64,000 nucleotides of DNA from an uncultured Porphyromonadaceae bacterium (GCA_902495245.1 CABUWI010000006.1:1-64000), one strand, 5' to 3'. Counted from the first letter of the stretch, positions 44,743 to 53,474 are shown. The notes: generated by a model from the letters alone, not told the origin. Translations and numbers: made by a program.

Positions 44743-45313
44743 AATGAATTTCTTTAACAAGTAAGCAACTTGAATTGGAAGTATTATTCTTTCCGTCCTT
44801 TATAACTATTTCATACTGCTCAATCCGTTTTGTCAATAGAAAATTTGGCAAATTAAAAATCACCCATCCAGATTTGATATCATTACTATCAAGTTGAATG
44901 TCTTTGCCAAGTCTATCTATTTGAGGATGCATTTTTTCGTTAAATAATTCGGGCGCGTGTGATAAATCTATTGTGCGTTCTGTCATATTATCTTTGTAAT
45001 GTACACGCAATGTTGGATATACCGTATTCCTGCTCTGAGATTGGTTTAATATTTTTATATTGAATAGGATATGCACATTCTGGATGGATTTGTATGATAA
45101 TCGATAATAATCAATAATGAAAACAGAAAACTTTTCTTTCTTATTATTGAACTCTTGTTTATCCATTTTATGCTTTTGACACATAATTCTTATTCTAACA
45201 TATGCGAAAACAATCCCAACAAAGCTTATTATTAGCCCAATAATACTTATAATAACGGTAATCATGGGATTACTTTCTAAAAATTGAGATATTGAATTGA
45301 AAACACCTTCCAT
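44732..45313 (-). CDS. Hypothetical membrane-anchored protein (Fic-B cargo 2)
   Basis: 193 aa. One strong N-terminal membrane helix (about residues 17-43, ITVIISIIGLIISFVGIVFA) is followed by a soluble domain of about 145 residues on the cytoplasmic side, if the positive-inside rule is applied to RIRIMCQKHK. No family is recognised. It lies 54 bases after the 404-aa gene and overlaps the next. A membrane anchor in a Fic/defence operon fits an effector or sensor role, which is inference. Confidence 0.55.
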   Translation of the reverse strand: MEGVFNSISQFLESNPMITVIISIIGLIISFVGIVFAYVRIRIMCQKHKMDKQEFNNKKEKFSVFIIDYYRLSYKSIQNVHILFNIKILNQSQSRNTVYPTLRVHYKDNMTERTIDLSHAPELFNEKMHPQIDRLGKDIQLDSNDIKSGWVIFNLPNFLLTKRIEQYEIVIKDGKNNTSNSSCLLVKEIHYED

Positions 45314-45367
45314 CTTAATATTAATATACTTGATAAAGTCTCGTTCTTGAAAATTAAGTGTTACAAT

Positions 45368-46582
45368 TTAGTCCCTCTTTAAGGAATCTAACCAACCTTG
45401 GATTTCATCCTCATTCTTTTGCCATAACACTCTTAATTCGCTAAATAAAACATTTATTATAGATATTTCTTCATCTGACAAAACTTCATTATGTTCTATA
45501 TAATGAACCTTATCTAATAAGGTAAACCTTGAAATAAAGACATTATCATATGGCAGATTACAATCACCGCTAAAATTCTTGAACAAGTCTTCATAATAAG
45601 AAGCTCCCATTACTGGTCCACCAATACGATTACTTTTAACTTCTGACCAATACCAAAAGATTCCATCAAGAAAGACTTGTGATATTTTGGTAGAACACAT
45701 AAAAAGACCTACAGCAATCCTATCATAAAATGAACATAAATGAAGTTGAGATGACAATTCTAAAAAATCAGCTCTATTGAATCCTTGGTAATGAATCAAC
45801 GTAAAAGTTGTTGGATTCTGCTTTTCATTCGCAAGAAGCCACGACTCTATATCAGAATATGTCTGCGTCGTTTTAAGTTTCTCTACTATATCTTCACCAA
45901 TATATTCAGTTATGAATTTTATAGAATACGGTTCAGTTATAAAATCTCCTGATCTCATCATAAGATTTTCATCTGATAATACCAATGGCATGGGATCAAT
46001 GATTAGACGATATATAGCTACTGCTCCAATACATGCCCGTAAAGATTTCTCAAAAAGTTTCAATAATGCCTTTTCTTTCTGGATAAGAAGATCGCCACAA
46101 ACTCTTTGAAAACTTATATGAAAAGACTTATAGCCTTGTTTGTGAACGTACTTGTCTATTTGTTTTTTTAATTCATGGAGATTGTCGAAATAATCGCATA
46201 ACTTTTCACGCACTTCTTTAAAAGTTGGTTCATTATCTGCTAAATAACGAGCCATATTCCCAGATTCAAAACCTTTTTCAAGCTTATTCCAATTCCTGTA
46301 CTTATCTGGATTTGCATTTAGGAATATGGTACCGATTGACAATTCAATCGATTGTCTCAATGAATAAAATGCACAATCAAAGTATCCGTCTTGATATAAT
46401 CTTATCGCATTAATAATCATCTGACAGGCTTCTGCGAAGAACTTATTGGATTCCATCGCATTTATAAAGCCAGTGGTTGCCATTTGAATATTATTTATTG
46501 CATAAATATACTCATCAGCATCCGGCAAGTTAAACTTATGTAATTTGTTCATTGATATGTCATCTAAATCTGCCATAGCCAA
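45368..46582 (-). CDS. Hypothetical protein, possibly HEPN-like (Fic-B cargo 1)
   Basis: 404 aa, mostly helical. Residues about 60-100 (GYFDCAFYSLRQSIELSIGT) resemble the first helices of HEPN-type proteins, and KYVHKQGYKSFH follows. However, the R-x4-6-H ribonuclease motif is not clear, so nuclease activity cannot be claimed. There is no signal or membrane segment. It begins 17 bases after the Fic-B stop, the same position that the nuclease-like protein holds after Fic-A, yet the two proteins are unrelated. Confidence 0.5.
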   Translation of the reverse strand: MAMADLDDISMNKLHKFNLPDADEYIYAINNIQMATTGFINAMESNKFFAEACQMIINAIRLYQDGYFDCAFYSLRQSIELSIGTIFLNANPDKYRNWNKLEKGFESGNMARYLADNEPTFKEVREKLCDYFDNLHELKKQIDKYVHKQGYKSFHISFQRVCGDLLIQKEKALLKLFEKSLRACIGAVAIYRLIIDPMPLVLSDENLMMRSGDFITEPYSIKFITEYIGEDIVEKLKTTQTYSDIESWLLANEKQNPTTFTLIHYQGFNRADFLELSSQLHLCSFYDRIAVGLFMCSTKISQVFLDGIFWYWSEVKSNRIGGPVMGASYYEDLFKNFSGDCNLPYDNVFISRFTLLDKVHYIEHNEVLSDEEISIINVLFSELRVLWQKNEDEIQGWLDSLKRD

Positions 46583-46599
46583 ATCCTCTATCTGATGTA

Positions 46600-48087
46600 T
46601 TAAAAGATCTTTCTATCGATTATTTGTAGTTTTGCTTGCGAAGGTTCTTCGTAGGCGTTGCAGGCAGCGAGATAGTTCTTCAGTTCTGTGAAGTCTGTGC
46701 CGTAAAGGTTATCGCTGAACTGATGGAGTTTGGTCATTACGTTGATATATGCCAGCGGGTCTTTGTGGCGGGTCAGTTTTCGTAAAGCGAGGATGTAGTC
46801 TTCGCGGAATACTGTCGGGACGATGATGCGCGATTGGTCGGCACGGACAAGTTCGGCATTCATCATCACACGGGCGACACGACCGTTGCCGTCATTAAAT
46901 GGATGCACCTCACTAATCATGAACATCATGAATATCGCACGGGCAAACGGGTCGGTTAAGGCTGCATAATATTTGAAGCCTTGTGAGAGCTTTCCTTTCA
47001 CAAGTTGATAATCCACAAACTCCGTCATTCCGGCACGATTGTTCTTCGTTTTGAAAATGCCGGGGTTCATGTGCGGTCGTCCTTCAAGAAGGATGCTGTG
47101 TCTGTGGCTAAGAATCGAAAACAATTCTTTTGGCGATGTCGGAGTCTTCATCATCTCGGCACGGTTTGACAACACCTTGAATGTTCCGAGTATGTCGTGT
47201 GAATCCTCATCGCGTCGAGGCATGGGAATACCGGAGTCAACAATCGCTTTCGCTTCATCAATCTCAAACTCCGTTCCTTCTATATAATTGGAAAAATAGC
47301 TCTCAAAGAATGAGAAAAGCCGGAACGATTCCTCATCAGTATTACGATTGTTGCGGATAACAAAATATCGGTCCTTTATCGCATCAAAAAGCACTTCAAA
47401 CAGTTCAACCCTTGTTTTGTCAAACGGATTACCGACAGCAAGTGCTTTTGCTGAGTCAGTTGACAGCACACCAGCGTCATGAGTTGAGAGCAATGCGGAA
47501 ATTATACTGTTGATTTTGGCAAACTCCGTCTGCATCCCCAATTCTTCGGCAACGGTTCTCAGTTCATCGCGATATTCGTTAAGACGGTCTTCACCACCGG
47601 TGAGCAATATCTGTTCAAGTTTATTTTCTATCACACTTATAGGAAGAACACGTGATTCATCGCCGGATTTTCGCGACACCTGCATATTCTCAAGCATATA
47701 CCGGTGTTCTCCCGATATGTGCATACCCATAAACGGAATGTCGTGAGATGACGCTTTGGGCCCTTTGACTAAGTTAAGAATTATGCCGGGTAAGTCTGTG
47801 ACTCTCCTTGTCGTAGAATTGGTAAGAAAGAAATCGCCGGTAGCCGTCGGTCGCATCTCTTTGGCACTACGGTGACTTATAAGAGCATCCGGATAGCGAT
47901 ATACGAGTATGTCTATAAGGTTACGGCGCACGATATTCTCCAAGCTATCAACCAAATTGGTCGTGTATATGCGCGGAGCAACCTTTCGCAACTCACCATC
48001 CTTTTCCTTCTTGCTGAGTACACGGGAAATGTTCGGATCAGATGAGCCAAAGATAATCTCTTTCTGGGTGTCAACTTTCACTGCCAT
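46600..48087 (-). CDS. Fic-domain protein with AbiEi-like N-terminus, copy B
   Basis: Same 495-aa architecture as copy A: AbiEi-like N-terminal region, inhibitory SNYIEG at 266-271 and intact HPFNDGNGR at 395-403. The 15 differences are scattered, none in the catalytic or inhibitory motifs. The last residues diverge (IDRKIF versus INRTIL), consistent with a join to new cargo. ATG 48087 is used because of the -7 box at 48120-48113. Homology to copy A stops upstream near 48165. Confidence 0.8.
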   Translation of the reverse strand: MAVKVDTQKEIIFGSSDPNISRVLSKKEKDGELRKVAPRIYTTNLVDSLENIVRRNLIDILVYRYPDALISHRSAKEMRPTATGDFFLTNSTTRRVTDLPGIILNLVKGPKASSHDIPFMGMHISGEHRYMLENMQVSRKSGDESRVLPISVIENKLEQILLTGGEDRLNEYRDELRTVAEELGMQTEFAKINSIISALLSTHDAGVLSTDSAKALAVGNPFDKTRVELFEVLFDAIKDRYFVIRNNRNTDEESFRLFSFFESYFSNYIEGTEFEIDEAKAIVDSGIPMPRRDEDSHDILGTFKVLSNRAEMMKTPTSPKELFSILSHRHSILLEGRPHMNPGIFKTKNNRAGMTEFVDYQLVKGKLSQGFKYYAALTDPFARAIFMMFMISEVHPFNDGNGRVARVMMNAELVRADQSRIIVPTVFREDYILALRKLTRHKDPLAYINVMTKLHQFSDNLYGTDFTELKNYLAACNAYEEPSQAKLQIIDRKIF

Positions 48088-48094
48088 ACAAAAA

Positions 48095-48143
48095 ATCACG
48101 ATTAAGAGAATACAAAGGTACAAATTTTTGCGATTATAATCGC
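48095..48143 (-). promoter_or_regulatory. Fic-B promoter with palindromic operator
   Basis: -7 box TACCTTTG (48120-48113). GCGATTATAATCGC (48130-48143) is a perfect 14-bp palindrome over the upstream promoter half. A second AATCACGATT (48095-48104) lies in the leader. The N-terminal winged-helix-like part of Fic could bind these, which is inference. Confidence 0.6.
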
Positions 48144-48313
48144 GATTTCTACAAAAAACTGAGTATATAAGACAGGTACGACAACGAGAAAAAAGATGAA
48201 ATACATTTAGCCTCCTTAAATTTGAGAAAATTTTAGGTTTACCAAAGACACTAATCTGGATTTCATATTTGAATGTTTATTTATTGTATGAGTATGTTTG
48301 GTTTCATTCATTG

Positions 48314-49342
48314 TCATTTGGAAAACTGCCCGTTACTATCAAGCAATCCAAGCTGTATAAGGATGTCACGTTTTAGCTTAGATAATGGTCTGTCGAGATT
48401 TTTTGCCGGCAAATATTCAGTACCGAAGAACATACGGAAGGCGTCTTCTACTGAACACTTATACTTTGCTAAAGTATTCTTAAAAAGCCCGTTTATATAA
48501 TCCGGTATATTCTCAATACTCCAGTCCATCAAATCTTTAGCTTCAAGCATGCCATGATAGGCATAAATCTCAGGCAAAGACAAATCATTAATCATTCGTT
48601 TTTCTTTCTCGTCACAATTTGAAGTGTCAATGTCCACAATAAAACTCATCATACCTTTAGGTTCAGGATTGGGAACTCTCTTGAAACGGAATGGTGGTTC
48701 AGGCTTACTGTATAAATAGGGATGAATATGAGTATCCAGATTGAATACGGTTTTTCCTTTTATTGATGAATTACATACTGGACAGCATGGAATCAGATTG
48801 AAAATATTCAATGAGAGCATCGGGTAATCAGACTTATCAAACCAATGATCCAAGTGTGGTCTCGCTATACGGCTACCTTTCTTCATATTCCCAGGCGATG
48901 CCTCCTTAGTTCCAGAAACTGTAGTGATGGTATAATGTCGATTACAATAAGGACATGTGAGGGTGCCCAACTTTTGTGAAATATAGTAAGATCTTCTTTT
49001 CTTCTTGCTGATTTCATTTTCATAATCGAAAACATCCAGCAACGTGGACTTTATATTTTTTAGTTTTGAGACCTTCTCTTCTGTTGGCAAACCATCATAA
49101 ATTGCACTGATTTTACGCCAAAGCCAATTGTTCAGAATGAGCGATTTTTGAGGTTTCGCTGTTAGAAGTTTAATCAGATTATTATCTCCAATTTCAGCAG
49201 AGATGAACACCGACTTTACTTCTGACGACAGCTGAGAACTGATTCTATTCCGAAGCCCAGATAGCATTTCGGTTTTATACCAGTTGATTAGTTCTGTTGT
49301 AGGCTGTGATAATGACCACATAATCGAATTTTCATTTACCAA
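48314..49342 (-). CDS. HNH endonuclease, PtuB-like
   Basis: 342-aa nuclease. Two zinc-type pairs CPYC and CPVC flank HLDHWFDKSDYPMLSLNIFN, the HNH core of the family found beside AAA ATPases in Septu systems. Its start overlaps the ATPase stop by 11 bases, so the two are translationally coupled. In Septu, PtuB is the DNA-cutting subunit held by PtuA until infection. That role is carried over from the family. Confidence 0.78.
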   Translation of the reverse strand: MVNENSIMWSLSQPTTELINWYKTEMLSGLRNRISSQLSSEVKSVFISAEIGDNNLIKLLTAKPQKSLILNNWLWRKISAIYDGLPTEEKVSKLKNIKSTLLDVFDYENEISKKKRRSYYISQKLGTLTCPYCNRHYTITTVSGTKEASPGNMKKGSRIARPHLDHWFDKSDYPMLSLNIFNLIPCCPVCNSSIKGKTVFNLDTHIHPYLYSKPEPPFRFKRVPNPEPKGMMSFIVDIDTSNCDEKEKRMINDLSLPEIYAYHGMLEAKDLMDWSIENIPDYINGLFKNTLAKYKCSVEDAFRMFFGTEYLPAKNLDRPLSKLKRDILIQLGLLDSNGQFSK

Positions 49343-51509
49343 ATTTATTCAACCTTTCGGTTAATCTCTGGATTTCATCTTCTATGCGCTTCCGTTCCAT
49401 CATGTCGTCAACGGGGACATAATGGTTGAACTCGTCCATTAGAACTTTTTTAAGTATTGGCTCGTCAACTATTGATATTAGTAACTTAAGCCGATGAAGA
49501 TTGTTCAAGGCTTTCTCGTTGATATTTTTTCCCTTTTTTGAATAATATCGAAGGACCTCAAGCCAACGAGCGATATTATTCAGAACATATTTGGCATGTT
49601 CTCCTACTGCGCCATCCTTCAAGAAAAACGGGTGTTTCAGAATATCATGGATGTTAGCTCCAAACGACTTAATTTCTGATGATTTCAGAGGTGTTCCATC
49701 TTTTTGTAATGCAAGAATATTTCTTGCTGGAATATCCGACAATACAAAAGGAGAATGGGTTACTAGAAGAATATGGATGTTCTTGACCGACCTAAACTGG
49801 CATTGATTTATACTATTAAGCAGAGTCTTGACTAAACGCCGTTGTAAATCGGGATGGAAATAAAGTTCAATCTCTTCCAAGATAATATCGACATCCTTAT
49901 AATAAGCAAGGTCATCAGAAAAAGTCAGCGCAACAGAATCTATATTTATCAACTGATAAATGATACCAGTAACACTATAAATAAACTGTTTTTCTCCCGA
50001 GCTTAATGTATTGAATAGCACATGTGTATCGGTGTATATGTCCTTGACAATCACTGAAACGGAAATGAATGGAGGCGGTGTCAATTCTTCAATACTGTCA
50101 CACCTCAGACGTAACTTGAATCTATCATCTTCGTTTTCCCTAAGCATCTCCAGTATTTGCCCTGCTTCAGAAGTCACAGCTTCAATACCTACGTAGCCGG
50201 CATCATCTGTATTATCGAATGCCCCATACTTAAGATATATCAGGGTCTGACGTATCTTTCGAGTGACATGAGATTCATCCTTTGCAAGTGCGGCTACTAA
50301 ATTCCGAACTTCTATAAGATTTATATTGGTTCTTACACGTGCATGATTTTTATAAAAGTATTTCCGATAGCGTGAGTGCTTGCTTGTAATTTTTAATGTC
50401 TTATATACAAGATAGTCAAGCGCGTCCTCTCCATATTTCCTTTGGGAGGCAATGGTTGTGAGGTCACAATCCGCAATCTGTCCCCACTCAAGTATTATAT
50501 TAGTGCGCAATACGTTGAAGCCAGCCTGTGTAAGATTATAATCCGCATGCTTTTTTAGATACTTCAAATCATAACATATACCTGTACCCGAAAGGCTCAG
50601 ACCTATAATTGACAGATGATCATTTATCTTGCGAAATCTTGATTGAGGAGAGATAATAACGCTTATGAAACGGTTGTGTGCAAGCCAATTTTCCTTATTT
50701 ATGTCTATTACCCCATCGATACGAGCTGGATACAGAACCAATGGAACTTGATATGACTCTCGTCTATGGAAAACTCCTGAAAGCCAGCTTCTTTCATGAG
50801 ACTTTATCATGTTTGGCAACAAATTGCAGCATTTGGCTTCATACTGAGTGCTTAGGAACTCATCGGCAAAGTCACTGTGATTATACGCATATATACTGAA
50901 GTTGGATAAATAAGTATAAAAGAAAGTCTCCAGCAGTTCTTTTTTTGTTAGATACCCTTCGTTATTTCGATATGCCTTAAACGGAGCATCATCTTGCGTC
51001 TGCTGTGCATTATCGAATATTGGTGACTCTGAAATTGTGTAACTCCCGCGATCTTCATCATCACAATTATAACTTGTTAGAGTCACATGTCGATTCTCAA
51101 TCTTTAAACGGAATATGGATTTCTTGTCACTGTCTTCTTTGATATAGTATAACTCCGCGTTAATACCATTTATAAAATGGAGATGCTTACCACCTTTTGT
51201 ATCTGAGTACTCTCCAATAACAGCCGCAGAAAAATTATTTATTAGACGTATGAGCATCTCTACGATTGTACTTTTCCCAGCACCATTTTCGCCAACAATC
51301 GCTGATATAGAAATACAGGTGCTGTTCTTCCTATCCTGATTAAATAACTCATCTTCTATCCTATATGAATCAATATATGCATGCAGGCTATCAGAATCTA
51401 TTGAAACATTGTTAATAAAATAATAAAATCTATTTCGATGAAGTTTTTTTGCTCCAGTACAGTTTTCTGAACAAATACGTATGGCTACAGGATAAAACAT
51501 AAATTTCAA
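49332..51509 (-). CDS. SMC/ABC-like AAA ATPase, PtuA-like
   Basis: 725 aa. Walker A is GENGAGKST (73-81). The ABC signature is LSSGEKQFIY, the Walker B region is DIILEEIELYFHPDLQ, and the H-loop is LVTHSPFVLSDIP. A long helical insertion separates the two halves. This is the AAA15/AAA21 type seen as PtuA of Septu and in several anti-phage systems. Genes upstream are a toxin-antitoxin pair. Promoter not identified. Other ATPase-HNH systems (for example retron-linked PtuAB) are possible, but no reverse transcriptase is present. Confidence 0.78.
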   Translation of the reverse strand: MKFMFYPVAIRICSENCTGAKKLHRNRFYYFINNVSIDSDSLHAYIDSYRIEDELFNQDRKNSTCISISAIVGENGAGKSTIVEMLIRLINNFSAAVIGEYSDTKGGKHLHFINGINAELYYIKEDSDKKSIFRLKIENRHVTLTSYNCDDEDRGSYTISESPIFDNAQQTQDDAPFKAYRNNEGYLTKKELLETFFYTYLSNFSIYAYNHSDFADEFLSTQYEAKCCNLLPNMIKSHERSWLSGVFHRRESYQVPLVLYPARIDGVIDINKENWLAHNRFISVIISPQSRFRKINDHLSIIGLSLSGTGICYDLKYLKKHADYNLTQAGFNVLRTNIILEWGQIADCDLTTIASQRKYGEDALDYLVYKTLKITSKHSRYRKYFYKNHARVRTNINLIEVRNLVAALAKDESHVTRKIRQTLIYLKYGAFDNTDDAGYVGIEAVTSEAGQILEMLRENEDDRFKLRLRCDSIEELTPPPFISVSVIVKDIYTDTHVLFNTLSSGEKQFIYSVTGIIYQLINIDSVALTFSDDLAYYKDVDIILEEIELYFHPDLQRRLVKTLLNSINQCQFRSVKNIHILLVTHSPFVLSDIPARNILALQKDGTPLKSSEIKSFGANIHDILKHPFFLKDGAVGEHAKYVLNNIARWLEVLRYYSKKGKNINEKALNNLHRLKLLISIVDEPILKKVLMDEFNHYVPVDDMMERKRIEDEIQRLTERLNKFGK

Positions 51510-51588
51510 ATGGTAAATATATCTCTATTATGGATTGAGTTAATAAGTCTGTTGATTATTACTATACTCGGTTATACCAATATTATTG

Positions 51589-52539
51589 TCAATTGTAATT
51601 TAGAACAAAGGCATCCTGATAGGATATAGCAGAGCGATTATCCTTGTTTTCTATCCAGCCTTTTTCAAGATGACTTGTCTGAGAAATTTCTCCGGCGTTC
51701 ATTTTGCCGAAGTATTCGCATACTGCCTCTATTGTGGATAGTTCAGATTCAATAAGAATATTCTCGTTATTCTCAATCGTCTCCAGTCTGATACCACTCT
51801 GACCACTCGGATAGACGTATTCTTCCATATCAATTCCCGACAGAGAATTATATAATGTTCCCCAATGTTCGGGGACTGGGCCGAATGGCAAAGCTTTATA
51901 TGTAAGGCCGGTTATTCCATATCCATGCTTTTTATAATGTATGAAATCAGCATAGAACAGGAGCTTATTCATTTTGGTGACAAAAGTCGAGCCTATATTG
52001 GCGATAATCAACTGCACGATATTTGCAATCTTATCTAACGATATTGAGCGGAACCCAGTGTATTCCGACGGCTGTCCGCTTGGCTTGTAATCACCTTCCG
52101 CCGCTTCTACTTTCTTTTTAATCCGTAAATATTCCTGTTCACTCATCTCGGACTTAGAGGCCTCTACAAAGGACATAAAAATGTCCTTTTCGCGGGCTGC
52201 GATGATTGTCCGGGCATTTGATACACTCGGTACCTCGCCATCTTCATACATACGGTATTGGTTTATGCCGAAACCAAGTATCTGAGCCATTTTTGCCGCC
52301 GACAGACCGTAGTGTTCCCTTATTCCGGATATTTCGTCAGGAAAAGGAATACCATGCTTGACACGATACTGGTTATACACCTGAAATATGTTTGCCTCAT
52401 CCATTTCGGTCGTGGTCCACATTTCACCTTCCTCATCAATAATTCCGGTGTGAATATAGGAAAACTCCTCTTTTCGGAAAGTTATTGTTCTTACTTCCTG
52501 AAAGTATTTTTCTCCGGGTAATAATTTGTTATTGTCCAT
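51589..52539 (-). CDS. Antitoxin with HTH and Panacea (SocA/DUF4065) domains
   Basis: 316 aa. Residues about 60-110 form an XRE-type HTH (EISGIREHYGLSAAKMAQIL, YRMYEDGEVPS), like the DNA-binding half of MqsA. Residues about 170-300 form a Panacea domain (KMNKLLFYADFIHYKKHGYG, ITGLTYKALPFGPVPE). Panacea is a toxin-neutralising module paired with many toxin folds. The start overlaps the toxin stop by 11 bases. It probably represses its own operon. Confidence 0.8.
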   Translation of the reverse strand: MDNNKLLPGEKYFQEVRTITFRKEEFSYIHTGIIDEEGEMWTTTEMDEANIFQVYNQYRVKHGIPFPDEISGIREHYGLSAAKMAQILGFGINQYRMYEDGEVPSVSNARTIIAAREKDIFMSFVEASKSEMSEQEYLRIKKKVEAAEGDYKPSGQPSEYTGFRSISLDKIANIVQLIIANIGSTFVTKMNKLLFYADFIHYKKHGYGITGLTYKALPFGPVPEHWGTLYNSLSGIDMEEYVYPSGQSGIRLETIENNENILIESELSTIEAVCEYFGKMNAGEISQTSHLEKGWIENKDNRSAISYQDAFVLNYN

Positions 52540-52894
52540 TGTGTTTATTCTTTAAGGGGTAAGACATCGGATGTTCTGCTTTATGAAACGAAATACAAAT
52601 CGTATGAGAGTTAGGCTTTCCAAGAGTAATCTTTATATAGATCTCATTTCCTCTTACATCTTTGCCGAACACCCACATTTCACCTTGATTATTCAAAGCA
52701 TCCACAATCGGACCTTCGGAATAATCGTAGCAACTCAAATTCATGACAACCTCCATTCGTTGATTAGGAGTTATGCCCAGCTCAACGAGGCTGTTATGGT
52801 TCTTCTGGCGATCATCACGGAAACGGATTCCGAAGATTTTGACCTTCAGACTAAAGTCCTCTAAGAATTTTTCGACTTGTTCTTTCGTAATCAT
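52529..52894 (-). CDS. MqsR-family toxin (predicted)
   Basis: 121 aa. The pattern VVMNLSCYDYSEGP..D, WVFGKDVRGNEIYIKI and CISFHKAEHPMSYP is that of Bacteroidetes MqsR-like RNA interferases. It precedes the antitoxin gene, as in mqsRA and unlike most toxin-antitoxin pairs. Its ATG lies only 4 bases past the -7 box (52906-52899), so the mRNA is essentially leaderless. Activity is inferred from family resemblance. Confidence 0.7.
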   Translation of the reverse strand: MITKEQVEKFLEDFSLKVKIFGIRFRDDRQKNHNSLVELGITPNQRMEVVMNLSCYDYSEGPIVDALNNQGEMWVFGKDVRGNEIYIKITLGKPNSHTICISFHKAEHPMSYPLKNKHNGQ

Positions 52895-52898
52895 AGTG

Positions 52899-52929
52899 CA
52901 AAGATACGCATATTCTTTTGATAATACAA
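52899..52929 (-). promoter_or_regulatory. Promoter of the toxin-antitoxin pair
   Basis: TTG, 20 nt, TATCTTTG (52906-52899) on the minus strand. The start point would be at or within a few bases of the toxin ATG at 52894. Confidence 0.7.
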
Positions 52930-53031
52930 CTTTATCGTTGCATTTGTTCTCAATAAATCTATAAAGTTGACTTAATATAAAATATTACCTCTCTTGACTA
53001 TATACAAAAATACACGATTATAATCTGGTGT

Positions 53032-53100
53032 AGGTACAAATTTTTGCGATTACAACTGCGATTTTTACAAAAAATTGAGTTTAGGACACATTTCACTGCG
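53032..53100 (-). repeat. Relic of the Fic promoter/upstream region, third copy
   Basis: Matches 39390-39460 closely (CAAATTTTTGCGATTACAAC, operator GCGATTACAACTGC at 53046-53059, then the AAAATTGAGTTTAGG stretch), but no Fic gene follows. The next minus-strand sequence is unrelated AT-rich DNA leading to the toxin-antitoxin unit. Confidence 0.65.
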
Positions 53101-53145
53101 GAAACGGAGAGAGGCGTGGCGGCTCACAGTGCTGTCGTCGGCTAT

Positions 53146-53195
53146 GCGGTCAGAGTGTGACGGCGAAGCAGGCTTCGCTGACACACTCTGACCGC
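53146..53195. repeat. Long inverted repeat (hairpin) at 53.15 kb
   Basis: GCGGTCAGAGTGTG (53146-53159) and CACACTCTGACCGC (53182-53195) are perfect 14-bp arms. Inside, GCGAAGC/GCTTCGC pair again. It is absent from the shorter copy of this region near 39.46 kb. A transfer-origin or element-end role is possible but unsupported. Confidence 0.6.
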
Positions 53196-53279
53196 ACTCC
53201 GACTATGGGAGCCGGCTAAACACCGGCTGCCTCATACGCCTTGTGAGATTGCGACAGGGATGTCGCACACACAAGACTT

Positions 53280-53474
53280 CTAATCGACAGCCCGTGTTCT
53301 TAACGCCTGCTCCTTAATAAGGAATTTGAGCCGCCGCGCCACTCTCCGTTTGTTACGACCCACGGCGGCAAAGAATGTTTCGGTACCGATCACTCCATAA
53401 ATTCCGCGTCGTCCCCGACACATACATTGCCTTGTACCGGGGCTGTCATTACAGTTTCTCCCGAAATATATCAA
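53280..53474 (-). CDS. Small basic ORF, conserved with a remnant at 39.5 kb
   Basis: 64 aa, strongly basic, with the core ETFFAAVGRNKRRVARRLKF. The same core is encoded at 39458-39560 upstream of Fic-A, which supports past coding. It might be the end of a longer gene, or a short regulator. No family is recognised and no promoter is seen. The rest of 53475-53779 shows no gene. Confidence 0.35.
   Translation of the reverse strand: MIYFGRNCNDSPGTRQCMCRGRRGIYGVIGTETFFAAVGRNKRRVARRLKFLIKEQALRTRAVD

Noticed and set aside
48314..51509. Retron with PtuAB effectors.
   Set aside because: No reverse transcriptase gene is found nearby on either strand.
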